A stretch of 64,000 nt of DNA from Trichobilharzia regenti (lineage: Eukaryota > Platyhelminthes > Trematoda > Strigeidida > Schistosomatidae). Positions 35,982-46,398 of the stretch are shown piece after piece. The notes below the pieces were generated by a model. It did not search any database. It was not told the DNA's origin and saw nothing but the letters and a program-made list of their open reading frames with translations. How positions within the stretch are numbered: the stretch's first letter is position 1; every line of letters begins with the position of its first letter. The position numbers and the translations under genes are program-made. Location of the stretch: positions 21,497,452 through 21,561,451 of the forward strand of contig OX235267.1 in NCBI GenBank assembly GCA_944472135.2, in the 5' to 3' direction.

Positions 35982-36253
35982 TTCAAGTGTTGGTTTGTAG
36001 GGATTTGATTGATTGGTTACAGGATCTCATCATGAGCCGACATCAGTTAGAGAACCATTGGAAAACCTGGGAGTACTGGACAGCTGTTTCGTCAGCCTAG
36101 TTTGGGACTCTTCACCAGTAACCAGAGTGTCCTGGGTTGGAATCCTGCTGGGTGCGTGGTGCTGAAGAGTTCCAAACTAGGCTGACGAAACAGCTGTCCA
36201 GTACTCCCAGGTTTTCCAATGGTTCTAACTGATGTCAGCTCATGATGAAATCC
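35982..36253. mobile_element. Inverted pair of type-2 ribozyme SINEs with 12-bp TSD
   Basis: Flanked by 'tgattacagatt' at 35970-35981 and 36254-36265, which restores the type-D LINE when removed. The arms are 36020-36113 and 36163-36253 ('gagtactggacagctgtttc' against its reverse complement). The spacer of about 50 bases includes 'gggttggaatcctgctgggt', the worn tRNA-like part. A 38-bp unpaired tail (35982-36019) sits only on the left. It is the same build as the SM-alpha pair at 45968-46422. Confidence 0.8.
36146..36195 (+). ncRNA. Type-2 hammerhead-like ribozyme
   Basis: CTGAAGA at 36162-36168, helix II GTTCC/GG(CT)GAC with a two-base bulge, CGAAA, then ACAGCTGT forming a self-complementary helix III and a GTC cleavage triplet. 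Upstream 'gggtgcgtggtg' can pair with downstream 'cagtactccc' in 7 of 10 positions, including one wobble, which gives a helix I with internal mismatches. The mirror copy in the left arm (minus strand, about 36084-36115) starts GTGAAGA, so one core base is changed. Self-complementary helix III is typical of small hammerheads that work as dimers. Confidence 0.45.
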
Positions 36254-36345
36254 TGATTACAGATTAGTGAAGGCTTGTCTCGCTTTTCCGATCCTACTTT
36301 TGACATCCTCATCCTTGCCGCCTGTAGGTAAATCAAGTGACCTTT

Positions 36346-36868
36346 ATCCAGTTAACTAATTTGACGCATTTCAAAATAGCACATGTATAAAGTGACCAGA
36401 AGTAGAATGATAATGCAATGGACAAAGAAAGGGAGACAGGTGAGATGACATTTACACGAGGATAATTCCCGATGATAACGATAATAAGTGAATACATATG
36501 CACTGTAGTGAACCGTTTTAAACCCTGTTACCAAGATTTTTAACACTAACCAGTGGAGCTATTCAGCATCTTATTGATCTCTGAAAGTAGTTTGGTTTTC
36601 TCAAACATATAAGCTTTTACAGTCAAAACGGCACTGAAAATTAACATTATCGATTTTTGTGCACAGCTTTCTTTACTATATCAGTCATGGATTGGATTCT
36701 GTGTATAAACCTACAGTAAGACAATTAAAATCAACTACACATTAATAGTGCTAATTTGACAAGGATGAATAAGTGAAAGCAATTCAAAAACACTCTGCTG
36801 AATACTCATTCACTCGGCTCCACCGTCGAAAGAACCTTATATCAAGAACCTACTAGTGAAATAATAGC
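36346..36868. other. Unassigned intron DNA
   Basis: Nothing is identified up to the TSD of the fold-back element. Confidence 0.4.
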
Positions 36869-37424
36869 TAGTAACTAATTTCATACAATGATTCCATTTT
36901 ATAAATTTGAACAAAGAAAGAAGAAACATTGGAGCAGAATAATCTGGATCCATTTTATTCCGTTGGATCTCATCAGCTGCGTACAACCTGTTTTTTTTAA
37001 TAAAAATAGAAAGTGTACAGTTCTAACAAAACTTTGTCCATTGGCAAGCATACTATCAGAGCGCCATGTCTATCTGCCTGGATTCAACATAGAACTTGGC
37101 ACCGAAGTGCACCAGTTCGAGTTGCCACCTTCCAAATAGCACACAGAGGTAGACAAGAAGATGAGTGAAGAGAATCAATACAGTCTGACAAGTATAAGAG
37201 TGAAACAGAATGGGTAATGGTAGAAAGGAATATGAAAGATTACAGAGACTGAATACATCTGCGCTGGCCATTGACAACGATTTTATTTTATTTTTGATAA
37301 CAGCTTGAGCCATGTCACCTATTGTCTCCAGCCATTGATTCCTAGAGTCCCGAGGCCCCCAACCCGGGAGTCTGCATCTCCCTACCTGACTCAGTTTAAC
37401 TGTCGAGGATTTCATAGATTGATG

Positions 37425-38342
37425 TCATGTTTTTGTTTGGCCACCACTGGCTCTTTTCCAGCCTGCACCACCTATATCAGCTAGCAATGCCCGTCGGGGG
37501 AGGCGGTGGTTAGGCATGCGCACCACGTGACCTAGCCATCTTAGTCTATGTAACTTTATAGCCTCGTCGATTGATTTTCCCTCTTTGCCCAACACTCTAC
37601 GCCTAACGTCAACATTACTTACCATGTGAAACCACCTAACGTGAGACAGGGATCGCAGACATCTATGATCGAAAGCAGTCAACCTTTTCATGTCTTCAAC
37701 TCGTATTGGCCATGTTTCAGAGCCATAGAGAAGGACGGAACGAACTTCTGAGCAGTACACACGTCCCTTGGTTGATAACCGGATGTCACGCCTACGCCAG
37801 AGATGGTGTAAGTCAGCGAAAGCAGCTCGAGCTTTTCGGATCCGTGCTGAGATTTCATCGCCAATCAGTCCGTTGGTGCTGATACAACTTCCCAAATAGG
37901 TGAAGTGGTCAACATGTTCTATCACTTCACTCCCTATCACTAAGATAGGAGTTGACGTGGTCCAGTCCTGTAGCAGCATCTTACATTTTGTAGGGGCGAA
38001 TCGCATGCCAAACATACGAAGATTCCTGCTCAAGGTGTTCAGAAGACTCTGCATTTTGTCAGCATCCTCCCCTAACAGGACTATGTCATCTGCATATTCT
38101 AAGTCCATAAGACTATTCCCTGGTAACAAGTCGATTCCTAAGTCATTACGCTCAGTTAAGGATACTTCCGTCAGCATATCTATGATGAAGTTAAACAGAA
38201 ATGGGGAAAGTGGACATCCCTGTCGGACACCACTGGTTGTTACCAATTCAGATGACAATTCCCCATAAGCCCTTACACGGCTGTATGAGTTTGAATAGAG
38301 TGCCTTGATTAGTGCAATGTAATTTCTTGGCACTCCCTTCAC
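37425..38342 (-). pseudogene. SR2-B reverse transcriptase, C-terminal half
   Basis: 305 codons with 'TTSGVRQGCPLSPFLF' (motif B), 'LEYADDIVLLGED' (motif C), 'RSVLLYGSETWPIRV' and 'RLRWLGHVVRMPNHRLPRR'. It is intact apart from the upstream TGA. Over 95 percent of residues agree by eye with the other B copy at 48370-49314. Confidence 0.85.
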
Positions 38343-38348
38343 ATTCAG

Positions 38349-38523
38349 TCATGGCCATAGTACCTTTCGATCCACGGAGTCGAAGGCCGCCTTCAAGTCA
38401 AGAAATATGACCATTGTTGGACGCCGAAAAGTGTGTCTATGTTCTAGAATCTGTCGAAGAGTGAAGATATGATCTATGCACCCTCTACCTGGTCTAAAGC
38501 CTCCTTGATTTTCCCTTGTCTGT
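38349..38523 (-). pseudogene. SR2-B RT motif A segment
   Basis: 'ENQGGFRPGRGCIDHIF' and 'MVIFLDLKAAFDSVDRKVLW', then Pro and the TGA stop. Just upstream the frame is cut by the insertion of the SR2-A fragment at the duplicated 'tcctcctg'. Confidence 0.8.
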
Positions 38524-38531
38524 TCCTCCTG

Positions 38532-39037
38532 TCTGTCTGTTTTCGACATAGAACTTTGCACAAATGTGCGCCAGTTCAAGTCGCCACATTCCGTGTAGCA
38601 CGCGAAGCAAGAGAAGAAAGTACAAGAAAAGCATAATAGAAACAGTGAGCAGAGGTGTGAGACAAAGGAGTGATAAAGAAATACAAAGCAGTTTCATTGG
38701 AGATCATAAGTCACAGGAAGTGGGTGCATCTGCGCCACTGAGAACGGTTTGGAGCCATGTCAGCAATTGTTTCCAACCATAGATTTTTACCGTCCCGAGG
38801 ACCCCAGCCTGGAAGTCTACACCTTCCTAAGTGGCTTAGACCAACTGTTGTGGATTTCATTGACTGGTGCCAAGTTTTTGTTTGACCGCTGCTAGCTTTT
38901 TTCCAGCCTGACCCTATATCCGCTAACATAGCTCGTCGAGGGAGGCGATGGCTTGGCATACGTAACACATGTCCTAACCATCTCAGTCTTTGTAGCTTCA
39001 CGACTTCGTCGATTGATTTCCCCTCCTTACCTAGAAC
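38532..39037 (-). mobile_element. SR2-A 3' fragment inserted into the SR2-B copy
   Basis: An 8-bp TSD 'tcctcctg' lies at 38524-38531 and 39038-39045. It encodes 'LQRLRWLGHVLRMPSHRLPRR' in part (38711-39001) and carries the SR2-A 3' UTR ending in (ACAG)n. It is 5'-truncated to about 500 bp. It shows that subfamily A moved after subfamily B had landed here. Confidence 0.85.
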
Positions 39038-39101
39038 TCCTCCTGAGTTCTGCTTAGTCTATGCATGATTTCTGAGCCTAGGATTTTAGAGACTATCTTC
39101 G

Positions 39102-39590
39102 TTAGGCTGATCCCCTATGATTATCACACGAGGACTTGTTTCCCTTCTTGAATATCGGTATAATAAGTGACTTACCCCAGTCTGATGGAACTGTCTCTGA
39201 TTCCCAGACTTTGCCTAGTACCTCAGTTAATCTACAAACTAGTATGTCACCCCCATATTTAAACACCTCCGGGATAATTCCGTCGGGTCCGGCCGCTTTG
39301 CCTCGTTTCAAATTACAGATAGCTTTTGTGACCTCACTTACAGACGGCGGACCAGTGTTTATATCCCATTCGGGTGTGTTCTGGATGTCGGGGAGTTTCA
39401 GTGTGGCTGTAGGCAAGTTAAATTGTCCCTCAAAGTGTTCTTTCCAGCGTTCAAGGCGTCTATCCTGAGAGCTAATTAAGGAGCCATTTTTCTCAGAAAC
39501 AGTCTCACTTATGATTTGCCTTCTCCCACCCATTTCCCTGATGAGTCTAAAGAGTTTCCTAGTGTTGCCTATCGCCGATGCTTTTTCCAA
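39102..39590 (-). pseudogene. SR2-B RT N-terminal segment
   Basis: 'NTRKLFRLIREMGGRRQII', 'NLKRGKAAGPDGIIPEVF' and 'GKSLIIPIFKKGNKSSC', ending in 'DNHRGSA' near the nested insertion. The element begins at 39590, so the first codons of the open frame (39591-39623) belong to the fold-back element. Confidence 0.8.
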
Positions 39591-40367
39591 AGCGCCATAG
39601 TAAAATAAGGCGTTGAGGTTCACAGGGTGTCTAAAGTGTCACGATATATATATATATTCTTGAAAAAAAATATCAACCAAGGAGCCTCCGGTTAAACGGA
39701 CCGATTTGTTTAAGCTCTTCATTTGCCAAACATCTGATTAACACAAGACACCGAGTAGATGTGGTGGAATCACTCAAAATAATTAACAAACAAAATACCC
39801 CAATTCTTCTCAGGTTTGCTGGAGCCTGACTTATGTGTCCAGGAAGAATCTGTTGTTGGACTTTGATTACCCCGGTGACTCACTTCTCAGTAACTCTTTG
39901 TTTTCTAATTTTGTTAACTTATCTTTTTATTTTTCGCCTGACTCTATTAAGAGATAATTTTTCTCGGTCTTCTGAGTTCTGCTCACTGTATTACCTCATC
40001 GACTCCTCATCTGACCTCTTGTGCACCAAAATTTTAAAATTTTGATCTCTTATCTAATTACGTAACTATTGCTAATTGTCTATGTTGCCTCCCCAACAAC
40101 ACAACTGTTAATTAATTTTCTTTTCAAGAAACTTCTCTCTACCAATATATATATATATATATATATATATGTCGTAATACTTTAGACACCCTGTAAATCT
40201 CAACGCCTTATGCTAAAGGACAAAGGTTTGTTAAAATTGTACACTTTTTATTTGTATTAAAAAGAAAATTCAGGTTGTACGCAGCTGATGAGAACCAACG
40301 AAATAAAATGGATCCAGATTATTCTGCGCCAATGTTTCTTCTTTCTTTGTTCAAATAGTAACTAATT

Positions 40368-41345
40368 ATTTGGACTATTTGAAAAGACCTGATTAGGTGG
40401 ATTAGGGTTTATACACAGAAACTATTGGACACAAATTCAAGTAGGTAGGATAGTCAGAAGTATTGGAGTTGAAGAAAGATTCCCACTACAACTATATCAT
40501 TCGGATCAATATAAAAATGAAGAAGTTGAGACAAATTCAAACATATAAATATTTTAACGGTAGAAGATGAGAGACTTGGTAAAGGATAGTTTATTTGTAC
40601 TTTGGTATCTCTATATAACTAAATTATGTACACCTATTCTTCAACGAACCATTTGAACCGTATTGTGCTACTTCTGGCCTTCATATTGTGTGTGTTTCTG
40701 TGCTTCTTTCACGTCTTCCATGTATATACGCATCTTTGTATCATTTGCTTTCTCTGACATCAAATCTATTTCTTTGCTATTTGATGTTTTTATGCCGATT
40801 AACGTCTCTTCATACACTACTGATAAATATTATCAGTAGTACAAGCCACAATATGCCAGTTTCGAATTAATCTCAATTAACACTGGTGAATTTTGTGTGA
40901 CAGACAAGACGATAAAAAAATAATTTACAATAAACAGTTATGCTGCTATATATTACTGCTTGCTTGATTGATTGGTATGAATAATTGGATACTACTCACA
41001 TCAAGCACTAGTGCCTGCTATCCAGACTGAAGTGATCTGAACATTGGACGGCTATTTCTGTCGGAAGCAGTGTACCCAGTTGTTTGAGCTATCTGGTCGA
41101 TGTAAGCGGTAACCAACTATTCCTATCAATCAATAGGTTCTTATACAGCAACATGCATTTATGCTTGTTTTCTGGATTATTATTTATGGTATCACACAGA
41201 TCACATCTTGGGATTTGAATAACTTCGGTCTCCAAAGGAAATCGTATTGAAGTTTCACGTTGAATAGTGCAAATTGTAAATCGCGAATTTGATTTAAGAA
41301 ATAATTATTTGAACATAAAGGAGATGACAATGGCAAATAACTTAC
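40368..41345. other. UPRT intron 5, unassigned part
   Basis: No feature is recognised. Confidence 0.4.
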
Positions 41346-41444
41346 TTTTTGGTGAAGCAAATAACGATAACAAAATCACATTCTCCACAGAAACATTATA
41401 CGTTCTTAAGACATCTAAAGCTTTCAGTACTGTAGTTCCAGTAG
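41346..41444 (-). CDS. UPRT: UPRT exon 5
   Basis: 99 bases. Acceptor 'tttttcaattttccatag', donor AAAAA|GTAAGT. It completes an Ala codon and encodes 'TGTTVLKALDVLRTYNVSV' and 'ENVILLSLFASPK', the PRPP-binding loop, the following helix and the next core strand. It ends one base into a Ser codon. Confidence 0.9.
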
Positions 41445-42631
41445 CTATGGAAAATTGAAAAACTTGAATTATTAGTGGAATGAAGACAATATAGTATAAA
41501 ATATAGTGCATTATAAAAGTTTATCGTAGGAAGAAAGTATACTTTTGATAGGTTAAAAAATAGGCACAGTTTAACACTTACTAGTCTGCGGTACTTCTGC
41601 GTCTTAGTGGAAAAACTAACTATCAAGCAGTACATTTTTGATTCATTTTGCAGGGTTAACACAGTTAGGCGACATTAAGTTACGCATGAGTCTCAACTTT
41701 ATTTTAGTAACCCTATGTATGATGAGGCAAGACTGGAAGTCTACATCGAAGGATGCTGATAAAGAAACATGTCGAACAGCTTATGAAGTGCTACAGTAGA
41801 TAAAATACGATTACGCCGGAAAAAAAAGCAAAAGACAATCAGATCTTAATACAATAGCAGGTAAGAAGTTGTTGCTACCGGTTTAATAAATGTATGAAAA
41901 TGTAGGACAGCTAGCTAGTCAAAATCACGAGTGGACTCGTTCGCCTGACTGTTGGGTGGAATGTCAGATTCATATGACTTCTCATGATTTAAAGAAGTAG
42001 ATTGATGTAACGAAGCTTCATGAAATAGGGCAGATTTATCATAATATCTCAATCAATAAAATAGTGAGTGAATATGAATAAGTTGCAAGGATGTATTACT
42101 CTACATTCTAACTAACACCTCTTATTACAGGCTTCTGAGAATAAAACTAGCAATTTTAAATTTTCGGGAACGTATGCACATTGCTGATTAGTTTGAAAGC
42201 AAGATGAAATACCTATTTAGCGCTTTTCCTACGGTTAATCACCTCACATCACATTGCAAAGAAATCCACTGACAAATTGATAGTCAGTCTATTGGGAAAT
42301 TGATTTCTCCGCCTAAACCAACGCCGCCTGAGAATTTTAAAAAGTAGAAATAATCTCCTGTTGGATTTTGAGCTAATTTTTCAAGTTTACCAAATACCAT
42401 GTGGAAAAATCGATCTGCACAGCTACGTTTCCCCGATCTCCTGCTGTAAATAACAAACATCGGCAATATTATGAAGTCACCATACGCATGTATGTCCCTA
42501 CTGCTGATACGCTTTACTGTTTGGAGAGTGGTCCGAAGTGAAGGTTTCGGTGATTCAAAGTTTGTAAACTAACACATCTCAAGTAATAATAGTTTGATTA
42601 AATTTCATTATCAATGACATAAAGAACGTAC
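41445..42631 (-). other. UPRT intron 4
   Basis: 1.19 kb with clear GT..AG ends. A 60-codon minus ORF at 42284-42466 inside it resembles nothing and lacks splice signals. Confidence 0.5.
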
Positions 42632-42862
42632 CTAAAATAGGATACATTAACAAGACTTTTCTTTCCTCAATATTCGGTGGTAATTTGGCATAATAAACTT
42701 TAGCTTCAACAATTTCACTCTCTTCAGCTGTTTGAATCAATATCTTTCCAATACGCATTGACCGGCAACAATCGCGTAAACCACGTTCCATTGCCTCACC
42801 TGATCGCATAACAGACACACCACAATTACCACGTAGAAAACTGGTTCCATTGAATAAATGAC
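42632..42862 (-). CDS. UPRT: UPRT exon 4
   Basis: 231 bases. Acceptor 'tattcacgcacag', donor TTTTAG|GTACGT. It completes a Gly codon and encodes 76 full codons including 'FLRGNCGVSVMRSGEAMERG', 'LRDCCRSMRIGKILIQ' and 'AKVYYAKLPPNIEERKVLL', ending 'MYPIL'. These are the most conserved blocks of the UPRT family and identify the gene. The residue before 'PIL' is Tyr, where catalytic bacterial-type enzymes have Asp in the PRPP loop. Confidence 0.95.
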
Positions 42863-43749
42863 CTGTGCGTGAATATACATAAATAATAAATGAGTGGTAG
42901 TAAGCTGCATGCGGATGCCTTGTTTGAAAAAAAAAATGCAAAGATTTCTCTTCCGATAGTCCTATTCTTGTCAATTTGAAATTCTAAATTTTATTTAGTG
43001 CAATAATGATAATAAATGAATAGGACTGAGTCCTATGAGAAAGGCCATTAAAACCTGCACTGAAGATGTTGTCTAGAAGGACAACGAAAGCTTCGCAACT
43101 AAATCAACCAGCTCAGATAACACAACCAGATCAAAAGATCCCCTTAGTTTACTAGGTTGTGAAGGTTTATTATGCAACGGTGTACAACAAATGTACACCC
43201 GTATTGAGTTTTAAAAATCGTTAACAAATTTTTCTGTATACATTCACGCTTTTCACAGCTAAACAGTCTTCGAGTGGAATGCTCAAGAGATACTCTATTT
43301 CATTGACCGAAAGGTGTTTGGCAGCATGTGATTGTAAAGAGAGTGCTGACAAAGTACATAGATTTATGTCACTGGATTTTATTCAGTGGTATAAAGGAGT
43401 AACGAAGTGCGCTAGAAATACCCAATATAACTATTCTTAATTATTCTTATTATTAGGTATTTCAAGAAAGGTGTATAGTTGACTAAGATTTCTCAGGAAT
43501 GGACTTATTATCAAGGAAAGAAGTGGTTAGCCTGGAGTTTAGAGGAGACTTAGTCATCACTGTGGGAAAACACCGGTAATACAATTTATTGAACAACCTC
43601 AGTAAAAATGCAGATTCGCCATGTACTTTGCCTCTGTCAAATGCTAGCTGATGACATAGGAGTACTATATACCAACTCTTAGTTTAGTGATACAGAACTA
43701 AGTGCTTCTCGGCATTAAGCAGATTTAGATAGGTTATTTATAATCAAAT
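42863..43749 (-). other. UPRT intron 3, part next to exon 4
   Basis: Unassigned apart from the hammerhead-like motif at 43060-43094. The PLE-C TSD begins at 43750. Confidence 0.4.
43060..43094 (+). ncRNA. Hammerhead-like motif with complete core
   Basis: CTGAAGA (7 of 7 core positions), T, perfect six-pair helix GTTGTC..GACAAC with loop TAGAAG, GAAA and a TTC triplet. Helix III is at most one pair, and helix I does not pair at the core. It is probably a remnant rather than an active ribozyme, but the match is better than chance would readily give. Confidence 0.35.
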
Positions 43750-44173
43750 TGAGATTTTGTTAAATAAAGTATAATTATATTTTAATAGTTTACACACAAT
43801 GATAAGTTTTGTTATTGGTAATATTTCGAGCAAAATTACTGCCCGTGTTCACACCACTGTTGGAATTGTTTTATTCATACATTTATGATTTGTACTCATA
43901 TATATATATATAGTTCATTATTATTATTATTTTTTGCTCATTCATGTTTTGTGTGTGCATATGTGTGTTCAGAATTATACTCCACATTCATTCATGTTTT
44001 TGTATTTAGAATTATATTCCAAGTTGTTGATAGTTGGACTGAGTCACCCTTGTTACATGTATCCGGTGTGACTTTAATGAATATCGATTCTGTTATGAGT
44101 CTTTCTTTCCATTTGTTCATGTTTGTTTTTAGAATACACACATTTTCCCAATCGCTATTGTGGTTTTTGTCCT

Positions 44174-45355
44174 ATGCATGTGCAACCTGAAGACATCATA
44201 CCTGTAATTGAAACAGCACTCGAAGGATATGACAAGCAAAAAGCTGAACTGGTACGAGCACAATGTGCACTTACCTTAAAAAAGCAAAAAGCAGAAAAAC
44301 CAAACATAACGAAGGAGGAACTAAAAGCACTTCAAGACATAAAAGCAGACAAATCCATTGCCATTACTCAAGCAGACAAAGGCAACACAACAGTATTACT
44401 AAACAAAACAACATATAATGAAAAGATGAATGAACATCTACAATCTGGACCCTATACCATAATGACTAAATCAGCTGAAACAATCATCAACAAAACAATG
44501 AAAGAAACAGCAAATGTAGTTAGACAAATGAAAGAAGTAATTGGTAAGTCAAAATGGTTTGAAATTATGCCAAAATCCTGTAATGTACCTAGGATATATG
44601 GTAAGATAAAATTGCATAAAGAGGGATATCCAATAAGACCGATTGTAGACTTCAGAAACACACCAACGTATATGCTATCCAGATTTCTCTCGACAATACT
44701 AAGACCAACAAGAGACAACTCAAAAGCTACAATAGTAGATTCATTTGAATTAGTGAGGCGAATAAAAACCACTAAAATAGAGGAGGAAGAAATACTAGTT
44801 AGCTTTGACGTAAACAGTCTTTATACGAAAATACCCATTCAAATGGCCATGATTGCACTGAAAGAGAAACTAAATGAAGATAAAGGCCTGAAAGACAGAA
44901 CACAGTTATCCGTAGAAGAAATAATAAAAGGGGTAGAATTCTGTCTGACAACAACATATTTCACATTCGAAGGAAAAATATACCAACAAAATGAGGGAGA
45001 AGCTATGGGATCACCTATCTCACCAATTATAGCTGATATATTCATGGATTATTGGGAGGAAAATGCCCTTAAACCATTCAGATCATCATTAAAATGTTGG
45101 TGGAGATATGTAGACGACATACTAGTAATAGTGGAAAAAAACGATACTGAGAAACTTTTCTCACACATAAACAGACACGTTGACTCAATAAAATTCACTA
45201 TGGAATTAGAGAATGAAATTGGAGAACTGCCCATGTTAGGCTGCAAACTACAAAGAATGACAGATGGTAGCATAAAAACAACGATATATAGAAAAGCCAC
45301 ACATTCTGGAAGATTCCTTGATTATTACTCAGCTCATCCACTCTCGGTAAAATGA
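44174..45355 (+). pseudogene. PLE-C reverse transcriptase
   Basis: From ATG 44174 about 393 codons: 'SIAITQADKGNTTVLLNK', 'CNVPRIYGKIKLHKEGYPI' (motifs 1-2), 'VSFDVNSLYTKIP' (motif A), 'GEAMGSPISPIIADIFMDY' (motif B) and 'WWRYVDDILVIV' (motif C). The frame stops at a TGA (45353-45355) after 'SVK' but goes on unchanged as 'GLIQGLADKIRRLTTAPED', so one nonsense change, perhaps CGA to TGA, is the only break here. Its lineage differs from PLE-A and PLE-B. Confidence 0.9.
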
Positions 45356-45925
45356 GGATTAATACAAGGTCTTGCAGATAAAATACGTAGGCTTACAACA
45401 GCACCAGAGGACCAGCGTAAAGAAATAAAAGTCCTATTCAAAATGCTACTCGAAAATAACTACCCTAGAGAATTTATAAAAGATAATATAAAAAAGAGAA
45501 AAAAGAGGCTAAAATCGGAGAATAACAAGAAGGAAGAATGCAAAAAAAAAACGGTCGCAATACCATATAAAAATGGTACATCAGAGGCAATACAAAGAAA
45601 CCTCAAAAATATCGGTATTCGAACAACCTTTAAACCGACGAATCTAATCAAAAATAAAATAAATCAACTGAAAGATCCTATAAAAATGATGGATAAAAAC
45701 AATTTGATTTATAAAATATCTTGTGCTGACTGTCCAACTAAATATGTGGGGCAAACGTCCAGATCACTCAAAATAAGAGTGAATGAACATAAACGCCTAA
45801 CTAAAGGTCAACCAACATGGACACAAGCTTAAAAAATCTTGAAAAAAATTCATCGATAGCTGCACATGCATGGGACAAAAACCACAATAGCGATTAGTGA
45901 AAATGTGTGTATTCTAAACACAAAC
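45356..45925 (+). pseudogene. PLE-C connector and GIY-YIG endonuclease
   Basis: The same frame as the RT carries 'LLENNYPREFIKDNIKKRKK', then 'LIYKISCADCPTKYVGQTSR' and 'SLKIRVNEHKR', the GIY-YIG signature (here KYVGQTSR). A frameshift near 45815 moves the end to the frame with 'MDTSLKNLEKNSSIAAHAWD' and a stop in the arm sequence. The conserved C-terminal His lies in 'AAHAWDKNH'. The last about 60 bases are also part of the right inverted arm. Confidence 0.8.
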
Positions 45926-46104
45926 ATGAACAAATGGAAAGAAATACTCATAACAGAATCGATATTCTACAATTGAATTTTTGATTTTCCCGTCGATTGA
46001 TTGGACCGAAGTGCTCGGTCTCAGGTTGACATGTCGGCTTCTTGTGCAGATGCCTCGACGATGTCTGGGCATTTAATTAGTATACAATTGGTGGATGGTG
46101 GCTA

Positions 46105-46165
46105 GCAGTGGAATCTAGGATGCGCATTTCGTCCTATTTGGGACTCGTCAGCTGGATGTACCTGC
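46105..46165 (-). ncRNA. SM-alpha-type hammerhead ribozyme, minus copy
   Basis: Mirror image of the plus copy with all core elements (CTGACGA, GTCC..GGAC, CGAAA, ATC). The 3' strand of helix I reads 'ctagat' instead of 'ctggat', giving a C-A mismatch in the core-proximal helix. It is likely weaker than its partner. Confidence 0.75.
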
Positions 46166-46337
46166 ATTTCTCAGTGAGTGATGATGTTCCCACTGAGGCT
46201 CGAACCCAGTGCCCATAGTTTCAAACGCCAAAGCGTTATCCACTAGACCACTTAAGCCACGAGATAACGCTTTGGCGTTTGAAACTATGGGCACTGGGTT
46301 CGAGCCTCAGTGGGAACATCATCACTCACTGAGAAAT

Positions 46338-46398
46338 GCAGGTACATCCAGCTGACGAGTCCCAAATAGGACGAAATGCGCATCCTGGATTCCACTGC
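46338..46398 (+). ncRNA. SM-alpha-type hammerhead ribozyme, plus copy
   Basis: Helix I pairs 'atccag' (46346-46351) with 'ctggat' (46385-46390), and 'gcag' (46338-46341) with 'ctgc' (46395-46398), leaving two internal strands that are the tertiary contact region of natural hammerheads. The core is CTGACGA (46352-46358). Helix II is GTCC/GGAC with loop CAAATA. Then comes GAAA, the self-complementary helix III ATGC/GCAT without a loop, and cleavage after C46384. The fold matches the well-studied Schistosoma satellite hammerhead. Confidence 0.85.

Larger units (their letters stand above)
35335..36345 (-). pseudogene. Worn type-D LINE, interrupted by a ribozyme-SINE pair
   Basis: Plus-strand blocks 'ctcatacgatttcctccatg', 'tgttgaatgatgggttt' and 'cagcggtctgttggaaatac' parallel 17440-17700. 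The sequence resumes after an insertion with 'gattagtgaaggcttgtctc', 'tttgacatcctc' and 'gcctgtaggtaa'. The break at 35982-36253 carries a perfect 12-bp TSD. Another 90 bp at about 35850-35945 does not align to the type-D element and is unexplained. Confidence 0.7.
37068..39590 (-). mobile_element. SR2-type element, subfamily B, 5'-truncated, nested
   Basis: Flanked by 'agcgccat' (37060-37067 and 39591-39598) inside the fold-back element. Contains RT frames 39102-39623, 38349-38579, 37425-38342 and the C-terminus at 37056-37415, plus a 3' end with a short (ACAG)-like tail. It is interrupted by an SR2-A fragment. Its TGA at 38349-38351 (after 'DRKVLW') is at the same codon as in the copy at 47328-49621. 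Confidence 0.85.
36881..40355. mobile_element. Non-coding fold-back element, 12-bp TSD, host of nested SR2 copies
   Basis: The direct repeat 'tagtaactaatt' at 36869-36880 and 40356-40367 bounds it. The left arm is 36906-37067 continued at 39591-39660, after removing the nested SR2-B. The right arm is about 40160-40355. Both arms contain 'gcagctgatgag', 'aaggcgttgag' and 'cagggtgtctaaagt' in inverted order, and both end inward in (TA)n runs. A 25-bp tail (36881-36905) is unpaired and left-sided. The inner 500 bases (39660-40160) have no ORF. It has the shape of a PLE without protein, or a very long-armed MITE. Confidence 0.7.

Noticed and set aside
39604..40212. A 610-bp MITE with 'aaggcgttgag' termini inside the 37-40 kb nest
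   Set aside because: The inverted homology continues outward past the nested SR2-B to 36906 and 40355, where a 12-bp TSD is found, so the larger element explains it better.
40290..40330. Active hammerhead in the fold-back arms (CTGATGAG..GAAA)
   Set aside because: The two cores are separated by only about seven bases that cannot form helix II in any of the three copies.
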